Source: Leuctra nigra (taxonomy: Eukaryota; Arthropoda; Insecta; Plecoptera; Leuctridae). From it: a stretch of 64,000 bases of DNA. The stretch spans positions 22,199,073 through 22,263,072 of the forward strand of contig OW203767.1 of the NCBI GenBank assembly GCA_934045905.1, written 5' to 3'. Under the pieces are notes generated by a model that was not told the DNA's origin, did no database searches, and saw nothing but the letters and a program-made list of their open reading frames with translations. Made by a program: the position numbers and the translations under genes. This document shows, piece by piece, positions 39,297-50,957 of this stretch (its first letter is position 1; each line of letters opens with the position of its first letter).

Positions 39297-40441
39297 CTAG
39301 GAAAACGCTCTGTGTAACGCGTTGAATGAGCGAGCACGACACGTGCGCAAACATGAACCGAATATGCGTTCGTTAACACACAGAAAACATTATTTTAAGT
39401 CAAACTGAAAGCAAACTACGATCCACTGAATCAATATAAAACAATGTGTCATTGTATGACCACCATTAATGTGTAATCCGAGATATACCTAACCTTCAAG
39501 GAAATGTCAGGCTAGACAGAAGCTCAGAAACGGAATAAATCCAACGTTTCCAAGAAGAAAATAATTTGAAATAATCAATCCCCTGGACAAAAACTGTAGA
39601 TACCTAATATCTATGCTTTAAAAGCGATTCAATTTTACTAATACCTTCACAAAGTACACCAAATTGCCAAAATTATCAACGAAAAGAAGCACAATGCAGG
39701 AGAGATTTGGAATGACGTGTGAACGCTAGAAGAGAACAAACGCCACTCAATGATAATTATTGAAATGTGAGCTTATGTTTCTAATCCCTCCTGGATGCAA
39801 AATCAGCCAAGTAGAAACACGGGAGGCACGGCCATCAGAACTACGAATTGACGAAAAGACAATCAAGGTCCTTAAAAACTCGAAATGATTTGTTGGAAAC
39901 TATGATCCAAATTGAATTATTCAAATTTGATCAACTCAATACACATAAAAATATCTGCTTTTCACTAAAAAAGTGTACATACCATCAAAACACTCTTGTA
40001 CCTAAAGCAAATCAGATTCAGTTGCATTGGAAAGACATTCATTTTCAATGTTTCATTTCTGACAGCTATTAAAAATGTCAATAAGTGCATACTTTCTTGA
40101 CAGATTCGGCTGAAAATTGGTAAAATAAGTGACATTGTTGGTCTTACTGACCATGCTAAATATGAGTTTGATCACATTTCTCGAAGACCATTTTCATTTT
40201 TTAGGCTATCAGGAGATACTTATTTTAACAATGAACCAATGGATGGATTTCAAAAAAAAATTGGGTCTGCAAACAGAGAAGGTTGTCTTTACATGTGTGC
40301 AAAATTTCAGGTCGATCGGTGAAACGGTGCGACTTCTATTGCTTCCTTTAGCATACAAAAACAAAAACAAAAAAAAAAACAAAAAAAAAACAGAGGTCCG
40401 TGCTAAAAGAGCCAAATGGAGTCGCTCGCTTCGCTCGCTCA
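39297..40441 (-). mobile_element. Helitron-like non-autonomous element
   Basis: Minus orientation: the CTAG end at 39297-39300 (ACTAGGAAAACGCTCTGTGTAACGCG) and the start at 40441 (CGCTCGCTTCGCTCGCTCA). The plus-strand frame at 40129-40512 lies within it and is not a gene. Confidence 0.75.
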
Positions 40442-42029
40442 AAAATGTTATGGTGGTTGTGCTGAATACTCTCCAATTTAACTACTCACATTATTGTAAT
40501 TTTACACTATAGTACTATTTTGCCCTACATAAAAAATACGATTTTTTTTACAACTATGCTCATACTTATTACAACAGATGTAGTACGAACAATAAGTCAT
40601 ATACTAATCAGGTCTGTGGTAGTACTTAGCTACCTACAACAGTTCATATCGCGGACCATAAACTTATTTTATGAACTACTATTTCATTTGTAGGAGAGAT
40701 TGATAAGTTGAAGTAGAAAAACTCTTAGGAACACGCTACTCTTGGGACTGTTTTTGTAATTATTGGTCATTCTACCATTTTGTTGTTGCCTTGGCAATTG
40801 AGTCCTAATCAACTGTTTAAATTTAACAGGGCATTTCAGTTTAAGTTTCTTTTTACTTGATAACGAATATTGACAAATCATTTTATATAACAGCATCTAA
40901 TCAATACCATATTTTATTACACTTGCGGTATGATAACGACTAAAATATGTATGGCGAAAGAAATGGAGAATAAAATCGAAATAAAGTAGGTCTTATTTTT
41001 TTTATTCCCAAGATTATTAATGTAAGATTCGTGAGGTCAACTAAACTCCCTTAGTTGCGAAAATCGATAGGTTCTTAAAATAATATTTTATTGCACCTAT
41101 GTTTTTTGATCCGACCAATGAGCGTCTAGGAGGTCGAGATGTTTGGGGCGATAACTTCCACTTTTAATCAGGCTACATTAATATTGATTGATTTTATGCT
41201 GGTGGTTGTCATGTTTTAGCTGGATTTAATAATAGCCCCGGGCAGCGTGGGTGGGCCACAGTTTATTACTGCGATTAGATTTAACTGTTTATCAATAACG
41301 TGACTGACATTGACCAGGGGGTCATGGGGTGGTTTTTAGACGTGAGGAGGTGAAAGTAGGGTGGTTTCTTTTTTCAGCCATGAAATTTGACATTTAACAA
41401 AATTCTGTGTTATTTTAATTTTCATAGTTTTAGAGATAAGAGATAAGGAACTTTTGTTTGGAGCACGAACTATGGCAATTCAACTTCTTACGATTTCTAA
41501 AATTGTATAAATATCGTGATCTTTATATAGACCGTTTCAAAAATTATCTGGGTTACTCTGGTTTCCAAAATTAAATGTCACATGCATTTATTTATCCATG
41601 ATATCAAGTAACATAACTTCCATCAATAGGTATAAAAAAAACTACATGTGACATATTTTTAGATACTAGATCTGAGATTTCCTAATCTATTATCTAGATT
41701 TCATTGTGTAACAATGCCAGAAGACATAATCAATTTTCTTATTATTATGGCGCCCTTATTTTAAGAATAATTGTAATATTTTTATTGAAGTTATATACTC
41801 TGTAAAATGACTTCTATTGTAAAAAGATTACCTACATATTTGTGATTCTCGTTATAATTGTATAAGTTATTCCGTATCGTTTTAGTCATGAAATAAATTA
41901 GGGATCATTTATTATTAACTTTTAAATGTGTTTTTAAATCAATCATATCCCATTGAAACAAATCAAAAAGATTATTTCATGTACGTGTTGGAGGATTGTA
42001 TAAACACTGTTGATTTATGGTCTCCTGCT

Positions 42030-42094
42030 AACAGGCCACCACCGTGTCCTTCCCACCGGCCTCTTTAAACACCTATTCTTCATCATCATCTCCC

Positions 42095-42145
<51 letters not shown>

Positions 42146-42160
42146 AATCATCCGTCGACA
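42030..42160 (+). mobile_element. SINE fragment with expanded ATC microsatellite
   Basis: AACAGGCCACCACCGTGTCCTTCCCACC...CCTATTCTTCATCATCATCTCCC is SINE body. The family's short CATCAT stretch has expanded to about 48 bases of ATC repeats at 42096-42144. Confidence 0.75.
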
Positions 42161-42905
42161 AGACTAGATGCAGATGAGTTGAATTCAAGTACTTAATTAA
42201 ATTTAAAATTAACTTGGATTAAGCACTAAAGGTGTACCTTTGCTATTACTGGAAAAAATATAGAGTTTAATCATAATAAAAGGACCGTATTCTGAGTAAG
42301 TAATGACTTTAAAAAATGACGCTGAACTATACTAGCCCAGAAGGGTATATTCAATCCTTTCCAAATCAATATTTTTTTATAAAAAGGTCACGAAATATTA
42401 AGCATGACATGACATACGTTGCTCGTAAAATTGAAACAGCTCACCGTTTTCTGTCATAAAATAACATAAATTGCAATTTCGCCTTTCTTTACTTGAACTT
42501 CATAAAAGCATCTGACACAATCTTTCGCATCAAAAGACTGAATGGTAATAAATTGCTGTATTTTACAGCATAACTATAACCATCAATTTCAGAGAACATT
42601 TTGTGAATGGAACTATTTGTACAGAGAAACAGTAGATAATACTTGACAGATCAGCATTTTTTTAACGTGGAAGTGGTCCAAAGTCCGGTCAACTTGCAAT
42701 CAGTCAAAACATTTAAAATAGTTTGATGTTAGAAAAACACTGAGATTACGATCGCCAAAGTGATTTTGTTGTCTGATGGCTTCTTTGTTAGTTTTAAGAA
42801 ATCTATAATAAGAGTTGAATGGGTTTTCCTAGGAGGCAATGACAATAGTAAAAATAGTATTCTTATCTGATGATTCTGAAAACAAAACACATCTTGCGCA
42901 ATTTT

Positions 42906-43237
42906 TAAGCGAGCGTAGGGAGCGTCACCATCGGTACTCTTAGTCAATTATAACACTTTCTCTCTATTTGTGTTTTTGTGTGTGTATGTTATAATGTTTT
43001 GAAAGCAGTGCCCAGGTCAACTAAACTGACTTGAAATTTTGCACACATACTAATGTAATCTGAGCGGTCTCGTGTATTCGAACAAACAAGAGATACGTGA
43101 TGGAGCCACTTCTGGCAGGAAACTTTTTAGATGCACTTTTTTTATTAAGAAGTTCGTGCTTCCATAGGGCAGTGAAAAAGAAGAAACAATTGAAGTTTTG
43201 ATTTAGTTACAAGTTTACTTTTTCAGTATAATATAAT

Positions 43238-43268
<31 letters not shown>

Positions 43269-43884
43269 TACAATATAATGTATTTATATAAATATCCCCT
43301 TTCTACCCTCCATTTTACACCCTATCTCTAGTACCAAAGAATCCACCAGAGGTCAGTCGTGTTCCTTGTTTTCTCGAATAGTTTTTAACCAGGATCTTAA
43401 ATTTTTAAAAATAAATCTGGAACCATTTGACCGATCAACTTCAAATTTTGGATGGTCATCGCTCACCGGGACCAATATTTCAAGCGATTTTATAAATTTG
43501 CAGACTAACATGTATGCTTACTGCAAAAGTAATTTACATTTTTACAAACATTTTATGCGTGTTTGGAAATATTTGTCAAATTTCTTGAAGTAAAATCAGA
43601 TATTTTATCACTGCTAATTTGGCTCATTTCGGCTCTTTCCAAGGTTTGTAGAGCAGAGACTTGCAAACACATATCAAATCTTCTAAGCACTGTTACAAAT
43701 GTACCGACGTTTCATGTTATTATCAAGTATTATTTTTCGCGCGTATTTTTGTATTTCTAAGATAGTATGTGTACCAAACACTTGATATCTTTCCTCTCAC
43801 ATTTGTTATGTACATGGCATTACTTGGATTAATCATCATTAAATATGTCAACAGTCATCAACGCGTTGCATATAGCGTTTCCTG
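42906..43884 (+). mobile_element. Helitron-like non-autonomous element, 3' end mutated
   Basis: TAAGCGAGCGTAGGGAGCGTCACC at the left and CATCAACGCGTTGCATATAGCGTTTCCTGA at the right, where CTAG is changed. The interior carries an insertion-like block (43079-43381) that recurs at 57542-57833, and an (AT)n run at 43238-43266. Confidence 0.65.
43238..43266 (+). repeat. (AT)n microsatellite
   Basis: ATATATATAT run of about 28 bases, flanked on both sides by AATACAATAT. Confidence 0.9.
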
Positions 43885-43940
43885 ATTAAATTATTTGCGT
43901 AATTATTATTATTTCACTCATTTGTCAATTGAGTTATATA

Positions 43941-44543
43941 CTAGGAAAACGTTCGGTGTAACGCGTTGATAAGCGAGCACCGTGCAGCACATCTAATCTG
44001 ATCTAAACGAAATTCCGTAAATAATCCACATATAATCACTTGCAGTGCTTGATCAGATGAGTTCAAATTTTCTTCAGAAACTGGGAAGATTGCCACTAAA
44101 CCTTGCATTCAATACAAATCCAAGAGAAGCGAAAGACTTTCCCATCACTACCAGGATCACAGAAAGGTTACATTTTTCTACAGAAAATGGCTAGAACGGA
44201 AAACTACAGGAAATTACCACAAAACCTTACGTTTACTAAATACTTCCAAGAGAGCATCGTCAAACAGCAAGAATAACCACTTGCAGAATATCAAAACAGG
44301 TATTTTATAAACATTTCGTAGAAAATTTCGTTGCTACGATACAAAAATCAAGTTTCCGATGAAACCAATGGACCGAACTTGCAGAAAATCATTTTGACCA
44401 CAGAATAGTAATATAAGTTTTGTGAAAAAATTGGCCTGATGTTACTTCGTTTGGCAGGAGACGCCAAATGCACACACAGACAGATAAAAAAAACAGAGAT
44501 TCGAGCCAAAAGTTTCAAGTGGAGACGCTCGCTCTGCTCGCTT
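43941..44543 (-). mobile_element. Helitron-like non-autonomous element
   Basis: CTAGGAAAACGTTCGGTGTAACGCGTTGATAAGCGAGCAC at the left (3' end, minus strand) and GAGACGCTCGCTCTGCTCGCTTA at the right (start). It lies about 55 bases from the preceding copy in opposite orientation. Confidence 0.75.
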
Positions 44544-45201
44544 AATAATTTGTTGCCATTTTATATTTTATATTTTTTTATTGGTCATGTCGAAAAATAA
44601 CTGCTATTTTGTAAGCTCCGGAACAACTTTAGGCACCATCAAAATAAATATTCTGAAATATTTATACCACCGATAAGAACCCAATAAAAAATGATAAGTC
44701 ATCTTCATTGTTTAAACCTTGTAAAGGTGTATAATCGTAACCCTGGTGTAAATATAGATTGAACTTCGATATTGACGTATCTGGTAGGGTTTCGAGACGG
44801 ATTTTGATCCCTCCTTATCAAATTTCTCCCGAATGTTGACATATTTAATGATGATTAATCCAAGTAATGCTATGTACATAACAAATGTGACAGGAAAGAT
44901 CTCAAGTGTTTGGTATGCACATACTATCTTAGAAATACAAAAATACGCGCGAAAAATAATACTTGATAATAACATTAAACGTCGGTACTTTTAACAGTGC
45001 TTAGAAGTTTATGAGCATGGAAAAGGTTTTTGTAATCCCGAAGGAAACTCAGGAATAAATCATTATTAGCGAAGTTTAATTTTATTACACAGATGTCGTC
45101 CATCTTCGGAATTTCCATTTTTATGCATAAAATAATTAAATTATGTGGTTTTTTAGTGTTTAAAAACGACGGATGAATGATTATTGATTGGAATTTTTTC
45201 A

Positions 45202-45560
45202 TGGGGACCGCTATGGAAACTGACGGATTGTGTCAAATTTTCCCAAAATACCCAAGTCTCCCCAAGGCTCATTATTTACTCCACTGTTATGCAACTTTGG
45301 GAGGTAGTTTTGATAACCAATTATCTCGGAATACTTGAAAAGTAAAAGTTTTTATTTTCATATTTTTTATGAAATATGTGAAAAATAAAACTTTTTTTTC
45401 TTTAAATATTTCTTAATTTTTTAAAATAGTATTCCGAGATAATGGGTATCAAATTACCTCCCAAAGTTGCTTAACAGTCAGGAGTAAATAGTGAGCCTTT
45501 GGGAAGACTTAGGAATTTTGGGAAAATTTGACACAATCCGTCAGCTTCCATAGGGGTCCA
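45202..45560. mobile_element. Foldback element
   Basis: TGGGGACCGCTATGGAAACTGACGGATTGTGTCAAATTTTCCCAAAAT mirrors the right end ATTTTGGGAAAATTTGACACAATCCGTCAGCTTCCATAGGGGTCCA. Arms are about 160 bases around 45380. Confidence 0.9.
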
Positions 45561-45564
45561 CCAG

Positions 45565-45615
45565 GACTCTATGTAAGGATGGAAGAAGCGGTCGTGTCCT
45601 TTTAACAGGACACAA
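45565..45615 (-). mobile_element. SINE core fragment
   Basis: GTAAGGATGGAAGAAGCGGTCGTGTCCTTTTAACAG resembles the reversed SINE core. It abuts the right arm of the 45202-45560 foldback. Confidence 0.45.
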
Positions 45616-45861
45616 AGTAATTTAGTTTTTCTTAGAATTGCCGTTATTTTATCCCCTCCATTCCTTTTAGTTGCATCAACCTTTTGTTAGCTCGTCCGAA
45701 TATCTGTATTATAATATGCAAGGTTACTGTAAAACAAACAAGATTTGTTGTGTGTAGTGTATTTTATGCAAAGAGTGGGGAGTATTGCGAGGAGAAATGG
45801 AATGTAATCTCGCTATGACGGTTTGCTTGTCAAAGTCTGGTTTTGCTGTAATATCTAAGTA

Positions 45862-45867
45862 TATAAA
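45862..45867 (+). promoter_or_regulatory. Putative TATA box of the acyl-CoA ligase gene
   Basis: TATAAA sits in the context AGTATATAAACTC, 1.5 kb upstream of the first coding exon. About 30 bases downstream begins a segment (near 45893) that ends in a clean splice donor at 45983/45984, the arrangement expected of a core promoter with a non-coding first exon. No transcript evidence is available here. Confidence 0.4.
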
Positions 45868-45892
45868 CTCTAGCCAGTCAGCAAAACTGACA

Positions 45893-45983
45893 ATACAGAC
45901 TCGGAACTTGCCGCGCCAATATCAAGTTGTTGTCGACAGTAGGACAGAAGAACAGTGATTGCAGAGCACATTACGTGAAGCAG
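45893..45983 (+). other. Putative non-coding exon 1 of the acyl-CoA ligase gene
   Basis: This segment lies between the TATA box and a consensus donor (GAAGCAG|GTAAATT). It has no ATG-initiated open frame of useful length. It would splice to the acceptor at 47338-47339 (polypyrimidine TTCGGCTTTCCTTCTCAAG). The start is set only by distance from the TATA box and may be off by several bases. Confidence 0.35.
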
Positions 45984-46249
45984 GTAAATTCTAAAATAAA
46001 GCCTTTTTACCTCACTCTAAGATAGGAGAAAATTATAACTGGGACTAATTTTTGTTCTGTTTTCTAGAGATCAACGTCATTTACTTGCAATTACGTAATA
46101 ATAAATTGAATAATAATTGGCCGATTTCCTCGTGATGTTATGGTGAATTTGTTATTGCAATATTATTTCATAGTGGTGTTTAACGTATTACTTTCCTCAA
46201 ATTAGACTTATGGCGATGGTCAAATGTTTATGGTGATATGATGTTGATT

Positions 46250-46385
46250 TTGATGTTTGATAACAGGTAAGTATGGAAGGTAGGAAGGACGCGGTAGTGG
46301 CCTATTTGTATAGGGAACATTCCCAGCATTTGACTGAAGGAATCTCGAAGAATTCAGTTAGGAAGGATTTGAACCAAGTTGATCA
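46250..46385 (-). mobile_element. SINE fragment, degenerate
   Basis: GGAAGGTAGGAAGGACGCGGTAGTGGCCTATTTG and GGAACATTCCCAGCATTTGACTGAAGGAAT match the reversed core. It lies in the putative first intron of the ligase gene. Confidence 0.6.
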
Positions 46386-47207
46386 GTTTCTATATATATA
46401 TTTTTTTTTTAATTTCTGAGTACCTACATAAGTTCGTGTACCAGTAACGATTCATAGGACATTAAAAAATTTAAAATATAACTAACGGACAATTTAATGC
46501 AAGTGTGTCTGGGAGTTCGGGGTTGTTTCTAGTGCTCTGTCAATTCGTATGTTTTTTCCTGATTATAGCCTAACTCAAGAAGCAACTCCATACTTACGTC
46601 ACGTAAATTTGTGTGATTCCAACTTATTTACAACTCATCCATTAAATTTGTGATATTTTACTGCATAAGATCCGGGAATAGAAGATAGCAAGACACGACA
46701 CGCGCTTCGTTCGCAAAAGGTCAACAGCTAAATTGAACATTAAATTTCTCAGAGGAATTGTACGTTTCATCTGCAATTCTTGCTCTTGCTTTATCATTGT
46801 TTTGAATACAACGTTACGTCATTTAACAAGATGTTTTATTGATATTACATGCACGTGAATATAGCGCAATGAGTTTGCCAGCTGAAACCAAGCCACATTT
46901 ATGATGATACACAACAAAAGACTGCTCTTACCTTTGAACGTACCTATACTCAGTATTATACTGTAAAAGCATGCTAATGCCATTCAGCTTATTATACTCT
47001 GATGAGATTTATTTTATTTGTTCTTTATTCGAACAGATGGTTAAACAAATTAGTTATACGTCATGAACATTCCAATCCAATAAAAAGCTTCCAAGGTATC
47101 ACTAAGTAAATTATTATTCAGTTTGCACCCTACGTCTTTCTCGTGCACTAAAAGATGGGCGATACCATATTTTTTCTAATGGCATTTAAAAGATATTCTA
47201 AAGGTAT

Positions 47208-47285
47208 TTCTACTCTTTCATCATCATTACCATCTCCCAATCTTACTTCACCGTTAGCTGAATTGCAGAACAGTGCGACGATAAT
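47208..47285 (+). mobile_element. SINE 3' fragment next to the ligase exon acceptor
   Basis: CTACTCTTTCATCATCATTACCATCTCCCAATC...GTTAGCTGAATTGCAGAACAGTGCGACG matches the SINE 3' end. It ends about 55 bases before the acceptor of coding exon 1 and accounts for the apparent extra upstream open frame. Confidence 0.7.
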
Positions 47286-47339
47286 AGTAATGACACAATT
47301 AGATTCCGAAATAAGATCAGTTCGGCTTTCCTTCTCAAG

Positions 47340-47724
47340 GGTGAACAACGAATCCACAACCATGCTGTCTCGCCAAGTGCCAAGGATGACCAAACATCTG
47401 GTGACCTTGACAAAGCGCCGCCACATCGCCGTCACCGTCGCCGGCGTCCGCCACATCTCCACCAACGACCCCGTCAAACAATCATTCGAGACCATTTCAC
47501 TGAAGAACGTCGACCCTTTCGAAAACATCGCAGTCCGACGATACACGACAGAAGAAGACGACTACGAATCACCGAACCCTTTCGAGAACATCGCCAAAGT
47601 TCGACGCCCGATGTTGGGGCTGAACGTCGTGGCGTCGCCCTACGTCGACTTTCTCATGCCCGAGGACAGCGTTGCGGAGTTCGTGTGGAAGAACGTCGAC
47701 AAGTGGTCGAATCGCACGGCCATT
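47340..47724 (+). CDS. AMP-forming acyl-CoA synthetase, coding exon 1 (N-terminus)
   Basis: This is the first coding exon of a 4-coumarate-CoA-ligase/luciferase-like acyl-CoA synthetase (adenylate-forming superfamily), which activates a carboxylic acid with ATP and transfers it to CoA. The CDS probably starts at ATG 47362 (context CCACAACCATG) and gives 121 residues. The frame is open back to 47155, but a polypyrimidine acceptor ends at 47339 and the earlier sequence includes a SINE remnant, so the longer start is disfavoured. The N-terminus is basic and poor in acidic residues for about 40 residues (MLSRQVPRMTKHLVTLTKRR), like a mitochondrial presequence. A motif DPFENIA-VRR / NPFENIAKVRR occurs twice within about 30 residues. 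The exon ends SVAEFVWKNVDKWSNRTAI, the usual start of the AMP-binding domain, at donor ATT|GTAAGT in phase 0. The long N-terminus recalls mitochondrial fatty acyl-CoA synthetases such as Drosophila pudgy; the substrate cannot be read from the sequence. Confidence 0.85.
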
Positions 47725-49057
47725 GTAAGTGATGACATCATTTCGTATGATGTCGTCGAGCTGTGGAAGAATAATTATTGTGGATAGATTTGAATGTGCG
47801 CCGTTTGGAGGCTTTTTGATCTTATTTCTGTACCACTGGAAAAGGTAAATAGAATTTCCCAAAAAATGATCTCCACTTACTGTTAAGTATCTGTGTATAT
47901 CTTAACAGCTTATCTAAATATTTTTGCTTCTAGTGTATACTTCGATACTTTAAAACTTATTAAAATTACAAATTGGAACCTTTTTATGTGGAAACAATTT
48001 GCCTTTCATCTTGGTACGGAGTCCATAGTCTGTAAGATAACATTGCCAAACTGTCTCCAAAACTGTAATTTATTCGTTATTTTTGATACAACGTCACTTA
48101 AATCAATGTCCTTAGTATAATTCACCATATTTGTATTACCTCCAAATCGATAGCATTATCGTAAATTTATTTATAGGTTAGGGTTAACATGTTTAGTATT
48201 AGATTTTTTTACAAACTAGTCAATCAAAGTTAAGTACAAAGTCCTTTACACTTGTTTACTGAATGGTCTGGCATTTGCTTGCACTATTTGTAATCATTTG
48301 AAGCATTTGAAATGTGATATGTAATATTATATTGTGCCTATCTTTAGTAATATGATTGTCATCATCCAAGAATATGCTCTATTTGTCACTTGTCATCGCC
48401 CATCAATCAATTATTGTTGTTCAATTATCTATATTTTTATATGTCTTAAGACAATCGTATTTTATAAATGCATGAAATAAAAAAGTTTTTAATAAAACTT
48501 CAGATATTTAATCCTACTTATTTTGTTACAAGAACATGCCAGAATCAAACGAAATCAAAACAATATGCCAAGTACGAGTTAAATAATTACTTTTCTTCTT
48601 TGAGTTCTATCGTTTGAGTTTGCTATGACACAAATTATTTGAATTCAGAAATATTCTTGCCTTTTAAAAATGATTTAGGTAGGAGAAACATTTGTAAGTC
48701 AACTGCTACTGTATAGCAACAAAATTACTATACGAAATCAAAATAAATATCAATTATGATTAAGTGTTAATCAATTAAATATTAATTATTTAACTGTCGT
48801 ACTAAATAAATTTAACGTATTTTTATAGAAGACGATTTGAATTCAGAAACACTACATGATGTGATATTTTAACAGAATTTCGCGATCTTGATTTTCACAC
48901 TTGCCATGTTTTGCTACCATCGAGAATATGCTCAGGTGGAAAACATAACTTTAATTATTTGCAAATAATCATTAAACTGAACAATTAAGTTAAAAGCGTA
49001 GGCGACATGTTTAAACGTAATAACAATAGAGGGTGAAGGAAGATAATGGCAAAGAGG

Positions 49058-49070
49058 TGACCTTTGACCT
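49058..49070 (-). promoter_or_regulatory. Perfect DR1 nuclear-receptor site in ligase intron 1
   Basis: The minus strand reads AGGTCAAAGGTCA, the exact direct repeat with one spacer that binds HNF4 and RXR/USP-type receptors. It lies in the intron between coding exons 1 and 2. Function is inferred only. Confidence 0.45.
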
Positions 49071-49164
49071 AACCACTAGGTTAACTGAGGTACGGATCGT
49101 TAAAATTAATACCTAGTGAGAGACCAGGGACAGTTGCTATCCTAGAGTAACTTCAAGTGCATTA

Positions 49165-49567
49165 ATAGGCATGTGTTAAGACGGCTGGGTAGTGAGTTTG
49201 ACCCTGAAGAGTTTTTTAATCGATTTTTATCAATATCTTTTACCAATGTAATTGTTAACAAAATAAGGCTTTGTACAATTATTCAGAACAGTTCAATGAA
49301 AATAATTCCAGCTTGTAAAGGTTTATTAGATTTACTTTGTCCTACAGACGCTTAGTGCCCGAAAATTAGTAAAATTATGGCAATTATCATCTGTTGGACA
49401 AAATAAAACTAATAACTTATTCCAAACTATGGGAATTATTTTCATTGAACTGTTCTGAATACTCGTACAAAGCCCTATTTTGTTAAAAATTATATTGGTA
49501 AAAGACATTGATAAAAATCGATTAAAAAACTCTTCAATGCCAAGCTCAATACTCAGCCCTCTTAAGG
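49165..49567. mobile_element. TTAA-flanked foldback MITE, copy 2
   Basis: The left end GTTAAGACGGCTGGGTAGTGAGTTTGACC and right end ...AAGCTCAATACTCAGCCCTCTTAAG are inverted. Long inner mirrored blocks (GAAGAGTTTTTTAATCGATTTTTATCAAT; AACAGTTCAATGAAAATAATT) support a foldback. The flanking TTAA recalls piggyBac-type insertion. It is the second copy of the element at 1616-2010 and lies in ligase intron 1. Confidence 0.85.
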
Positions 49568-49958
49568 TAAAGGGACGCACACGGTTCGTCAAAGCGTTGT
49601 ATTTAGTTTTGTTCACACTAACAGAATTTTTTAAAAAAATGTGAGCAATTTATGCAATGCAAGATAACTCTACAAAATAAAACTACAAACTGGAGTGCTG
49701 AACATTGGTACGATCTAAAGTATTTTTCCCGCTAAACCGATAGGCCGGCTTGTCCTCGAAATGAGAAAAATAATGTCAAATAATCATATAACAAAGTTGA
49801 GATCATACCAGAGGTCTTATAATGTATTCTAGTATGTGTCATTCTATAGTGGAATATGCGTGAAATGTGCGTTACTCCTTGATGTGTTAAAATTCTATTA
49901 GTGTGAAGAAAGAACTCAATAAACGTTTTAAAGAACCGCGCGCGTCCCATGACCTAAC
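49568..49958. mobile_element. Foldback MITE, diverged relative of 9592/23736 family
   Basis: AGGGACGCACACGGTTCGTCAAAGCG and TTGTTCACACTAACAGAATTTT mirror AAAATTCTATTAGTGTGAA and AGAACCGCGCGCGTCCC. The end motif GCACGGTTCGTCAGAGCG of the 23736 element is recognisable. It is inserted immediately beside the previous foldback. Confidence 0.7.
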
Positions 49959-50343
49959 AGGTCCCAACATGTGTATTAAGGGGATGGATCATCGTCTAAT
50001 CCGCCAATTTTGAGATTGTGACCGCAACGTTGAAGATAGACAAAATGTTAAAGCGAATACAATGTTGATAATGAATTACTCTTTGTTGATTGTTGATCTC
50101 TTATGTTAAAAATGTTGATCTTCTAAAAGTTATGAGTGTATTTTATAATTTCAGAATTTCACTGATATTGAAATTCCGCTAAATATGCAACTTTCATGCA
50201 AGAAGTAACCGTAATTAAGTACTTAAAACTTCGTCTCTTCAACATTAGTCCATCTTCAACAGTATGGTCACAATCTCAAAATTGGTGGTCAAATGGGTAG
50301 TCCTTACTCCTTGGCATTAAGAGTCGTCACCACTCTCTTGCAG

Positions 50344-50551
50344 GAGTGTGCCGTGAGTGGGCGTGGCTACACATACGCAGAGCTGCGCACGGCATGTCGC
50401 AGGTTCGCTGGCTCGCTGCGCCGCGCAGGCCTGCAGCCAGGCCACATGATCGCCGTCGTGCTGCCCAACGCCCCCGAGTACGCCGTCGTGTTTGTAGGCG
50501 CTCTGGAGGCGGGGGTGGTCGTCACAACCGTCAACCCCAACTACGTGCCAG
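50344..50551 (+). CDS. AMP-forming acyl-CoA synthetase, coding exon 2
   Basis: This exon follows acceptor CTCTCTTGCAG and encodes about residues 122-190. It opens ECAVSGRGYTYAELR, the conserved strand and helix of the AMP-binding domain, and runs through LQPGHMIAVVLPNAPEYAVV and GALEAGVVVTTVNPNYVP, the hallmark region preceding the ATP loop. It joins exon 1 in phase 0 and ends in phase 1 at CCAG|GTATGT. It is strongly GC-rich compared with the AT-rich introns, as expected for coding sequence under selection. An overlapping frame at 50346-50627 is a shadow. Confidence 0.92.
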
Positions 50552-50708
50552 GTATGTCGTCGTTGACGAGACGCTCGGGGCTCTTCAAAGTGTTTTTAGT
50601 TTTACTTTTTACTTTTCACTAACATAATTTTAACAAATCTAAGAATAACCCACATGTCAAATTCACTATTCTAAATAATTCCATACACTTGAATACATTA
50701 GGTACTAT

Positions 50709-50927
50709 AGGTACACTTGGCCAAACAAAACTTGAACGTTCAGTAAATCTGATAGGCTGAAAATGTAAGATCGCACCATCAGAAGTCAGTCTAAGCGATC
50801 TCATTGTCTCACTCTAGTAGGTGACCTCACATTTCAATGATAATAACAAGCTTTGATTGGTTATGGGACATGACCAGCAGTAATTCAAATTTGGTCAACG
50901 TTCAAGTTTTGTTTGGCCGAGTGTACC
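50709..50927. mobile_element. MITE with AGGTACACTTGGCCAAAC ends
   Basis: A 219-bp segment with inverted ends of about 30 bases (AGGTACACTTGGCCAAACAAAACTTGAACGTT, mirrored at AACGTTCAAGTTTTGTTTGGCCGAGTGTACCT). It is non-coding and lies in ligase intron 2. Confidence 0.85.
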
Positions 50928-50957
50928 TCTGTTACGAACTTGCGATTTATTTCATTA

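Larger units (their letters stand above)
24171..45861. other. Intergenic region between eag and the ligase gene
   Basis: The two genes are divergent and about 22 kb apart. Apart from the annotated elements, the longer stretches (25730-26278, 26612-26984, 27700-28897, 29142-33244, 33995-34965, 35850-37108, 40442-42029, 44544-45201) hold AT-rich sequence with no protein similarity that I recognise. The best unassigned frames are at 28396-28698 (plus) and a mutually overlapping pair at 30727-30960 (minus) and 30950-31222 (plus). Confidence 0.5.

Noticed and set aside
40129..40512. 127-residue plus-strand frame
   Set aside because: It lies inside a Helitron-like repeat, in the opposite sense, and contains a poly-lysine run from an A-rich tract.
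47155..47361. Upstream in-frame ATG of the ligase exon as the true start
   Set aside because: The segment includes a SINE fragment and is separated from the conserved exon by a strong acceptor at 47339. ATG 47362 has a better context.
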